Assembly: GCA_016342585.1 (NCBI GenBank) | Contig: JAEINK010000017.1 | Span: forward strand, 1 to 64,000 | Source: Spirochaetales bacterium | GTDB lineage: Bacteria > Spirochaetota > Spirochaetia > UBA9216 | Reading direction: 5' to 3' | DNA: 64,000 nt | Shown: positions 62,510 through 64,000 of the stretch, in pieces | Layout: each line of letters opens with the position of its first letter | Numbering within the stretch: position 1 is the first letter of the stretch | Made by a program: the position numbers and the translations under genes | The notes under the pieces: generated by a model | Databases searched by the model: none | Seen by the model: only the letters and a program-made list of their open reading frames with translations | What the model was told of the DNA's origin: nothing

Positions 62510-63835
62510 TTATTTCTTCTTTTTCTTCTTCTTAAGTTTCCTTTCAGCAACTGGAATCTCAGCCTTATATGCATCATTAACAAGTTTTACCTCATTATCA
62601 GCAGTGACAGACTGTTTATCCGCTGTATCGACAGGCTGACTGCCCCTGTTCCTTTTCTTTCTGCCAACATTGACCCAGCCAAGGAGAACGGGAGAGGCAA
62701 TAAAGATAGAGGAGTAGGTTCCGACAACAACACCGACAATCATTGCCAGTGCAAAGTCTTTAATCGGTCCTGAACCAAAGATATAGAGAGAAACAACAGC
62801 AAGCAAGGTTGTAACTGATGTAATAACAGTTCGACTTAAGGACTGTGTAATACTGTTGTTAACAATAGCCTTGAATTTTGAATCCTTCATCAGACGATTA
62901 TTCTCTCTGATTCGGTCAAAGACAACAATTGTATCATTCAACGAGTAACCTATGATGGTAAGAACCGCCGCTATTGTGGCTGTCACAACCTCCATCTGGA
63001 AAATACCGATGAATCCAATCATTATTAAAACATCATGAGCAAGTGCAATGATAGCAGAGACAGCATAGGCCAGACGGAATCTGAACCAGATGTATACAAG
63101 AATTAATACGAGAGCCATCAGGGTCATAGAGAAGACTGCACTTCCAAGCTCACCGGAGAATCTTGCCCCAACATAATCGGTCTGCTTTACAATGATATTA
63201 CCACTTCCATACTTATCGGACAGGAGAGTTACAATCTTTGAAGCCATATTGGAACTGAAATCCTTATCCTCACCCGGGTCCTGAACCCTTATGGAGAATT
63301 CCTGATTAACAGCATCACCAATGGTCTGAATCTGGGGACTACCTATTCCGTCAAGAATTTCTCGAACATCGTCAATTTTGACCGGTTCAGCCGATGCCTC
63401 AACATAGTTGACGATAACTGGTGCACCTTCCACCTCAACTGGATAGCTGAATCCAACTATCTGAGTAGAACTGGTAAGATCGGCAGCAGCCATCACAACG
63501 GAAAAACCATCGATATCAGAAACAACGGCAGCAAGAGCCTTAAGAGTTCCATAATCTTCGAAAGAGAACTCATAACTGGATGTTTCACCAAGCTCGGTAA
63601 CAGTAATATCCATTACACCACGGGCAACATTAACTGTAACATCGGCAGTGCCATCATAATTAATATCAAAGGCTGACTGGGCTATCTGTACTCTCTGGTT
63701 GAGACCAGCCTGGAAATCGATTCCCAGATTAAATCCGCCGTTTGCTATTGTACCGGCAATTCCGCCGATAATAAGCACCAGGGATACAGCAAACATTACA
63801 TAACGTATTTTAGTGAATTGAATTACCCTGTTCAT
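62510..63835 (-). CDS. secF: Protein translocase subunit SecF, with enlarged periplasmic domain
   Basis: 441 residues, about 130 more than usual. It assists Sec export with SecD, using the proton gradient. The first helix (about 10-30) and GIDFQAG lead into a periplasmic domain of about 225 residues (usually 110). Helices 2-6 lie at about 258-425, with the family signature IGYSLNDTIVVFDRIRENN. The C-terminus is unusual: a run of lysines (KLKKKKKKK) after an acidic stretch. GGAGG precedes the ATG, and the gene overlaps secD by 4 bases (ATGA). Confidence 0.95.
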   Translation of the reverse strand: MNRVIQFTKIRYVMFAVSLVLIIGGIAGTIANGGFNLGIDFQAGLNQRVQIAQSAFDINYDGTADVTVNVARGVMDITVTELGETSSYEFSFEDYGTLKALAAVVSDIDGFSVVMAAADLTSSTQIVGFSYPVEVEGAPVIVNYVEASAEPVKIDDVREILDGIGSPQIQTIGDAVNQEFSIRVQDPGEDKDFSSNMASKIVTLLSDKYGSGNIIVKQTDYVGARFSGELGSAVFSMTLMALVLILVYIWFRFRLAYAVSAIIALAHDVLIMIGFIGIFQMEVVTATIAAVLTIIGYSLNDTIVVFDRIRENNRLMKDSKFKAIVNNSITQSLSRTVITSVTTLLAVVSLYIFGSGPIKDFALAMIVGVVVGTYSSIFIASPVLLGWVNVGRKKRNRGSQPVDTADKQSVTADNEVKLVNDAYKAEIPVAERKLKKKKKKK

Positions 63836-64000
63836 TTGGTCCTCCAGCTAATACTCAGCTTTTTGATACCTAATGTTTCTGTACTGAAATCAAAGAAAAG
63901 TCTTGATACAAACAGTGCAGTGAACATGGAAGATACAATTCCGACCGCCAATGTGTAGGCAAATCCCTGAACGGGACCGGTTGCCAGCTGAGAAAGAAAG
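63832..64000 (-). CDS. secD: Protein translocase subunit SecD, C-terminal end (cut by the window)
   Basis: The last 55 codons run off the window edge. The translation contains QLATGPVQGFAYTLAVGIVSSMFTALFVSR, the sixth-helix motif of SecD. The stop TGA overlaps the start of secF. It is not in the ORF track because its start is outside. Confidence 0.92.
   Translation of the reverse strand, partial: FLSQLATGPVQGFAYTLAVGIVSSMFTALFVSRLFFDFSTETLGIKKLSISWRTK

Noticed and set aside
1-64000. CRISPR arrays, rRNA genes, insertion sequences
   Set aside because: No regularly spaced repeats, no rRNA-like conserved stretches and no transposase frames were recognised on either strand.

Overview
The window looks like a chromosomal segment of a free-living, fermentative, Gram-negative-type bacterium, most likely a spirochaete (Spirochaetaceae). 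This is inferred from gene content, not from a marker gene. The hints are many sugar and peptide solute-binding proteins whose mature ends are Gly/Glu/Asp-rich (AGGDQEE, ASGRDEE, AGGGQED), one-component and two-component AraC-type sugar regulators, separate secD and secF genes, and carbohydrate ABC operons that lack their own ATPase. No rRNA, tRNA, CRISPR array, phage or intact insertion sequence was seen.

Layout. 0-1.4 kb: a 5'-truncated MazF-like toxin, a small membrane protein and a winged-helix regulator. 1.4-4.8 kb: a DUF4914 P-loop protein overlapping a HAD phosphatase-Sua5 fusion. 5-8.8 kb: a two-domain sucrose-phosphate synthase/phosphatase facing away from a GH32-like glycosidase, probably a sucrose-cycling pair. 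8.9-10.1 kb: DUF4256 and Nudix proteins. 10.2-14.1 kb: a YesM/YesN-type two-component system convergent with an orphan sugar-binding protein. 14.2-18.7 kb: a HAD phosphatase and an Fe3+/phosphonate-type ABC importer. 18.7-20.4 kb: a decay zone with a Nudix remnant and a GH42 beta-galactosidase that has lost its catalytic half. 20.5-22.9 kb: a TetR regulator, a membrane protein and an AraC regulator. 23-33 kb: a glycan-use locus with a GH31 alpha-glycosidase, a URO-D-like protein, two permeases, two tandem solute-binding proteins and a membrane-anchored AraC regulator. 33-41 kb: GNAT, MDR dehydrogenase, TPR protein, a 1515-residue acyl-CoA dehydratase activator fusion and an SMR-type protein. 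41-49 kb: mostly single genes (AraC-GyrI, tocopherol-cyclase-like, CIA30-like, TspO-like, DUF523/DUF1722, DUF1232, pentapeptide, cyclase, metallo-hydrolase, GNAT). 49-57 kb: mutY, a broken ATC-hydrolase-like gene, a MerR regulator with a textbook 19-bp-spacer promoter, a split permease, YitT, a 50-residue membrane microprotein and an aminotransferase cluster. 57-64 kb: a strongly built oppA-like gene with tandem hairpins, a secreted EEP-family phosphodiesterase, an HTH-receiver protein, acylphosphatase, a ThiF-like E1 protein, a C-GCAxxG-C-C protein, and secF with the end of secD.

Three themes run through the window. First, carbohydrate import and hydrolysis under AraC-type control. Second, expression tuning by structure: strong hairpins lie just after the solute-binding-protein gene in two unrelated ABC operons, and several genes appear leaderless. 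Third, gene decay: MazF, Nudix, GH42 and ATC hydrolase are all incomplete. The best candidate for something undescribed is the 25.4-33 kb locus, where one of two tandem binding proteins may feed a membrane-spanning AraC regulator whose start codon lies about 20 bp away on the other strand.
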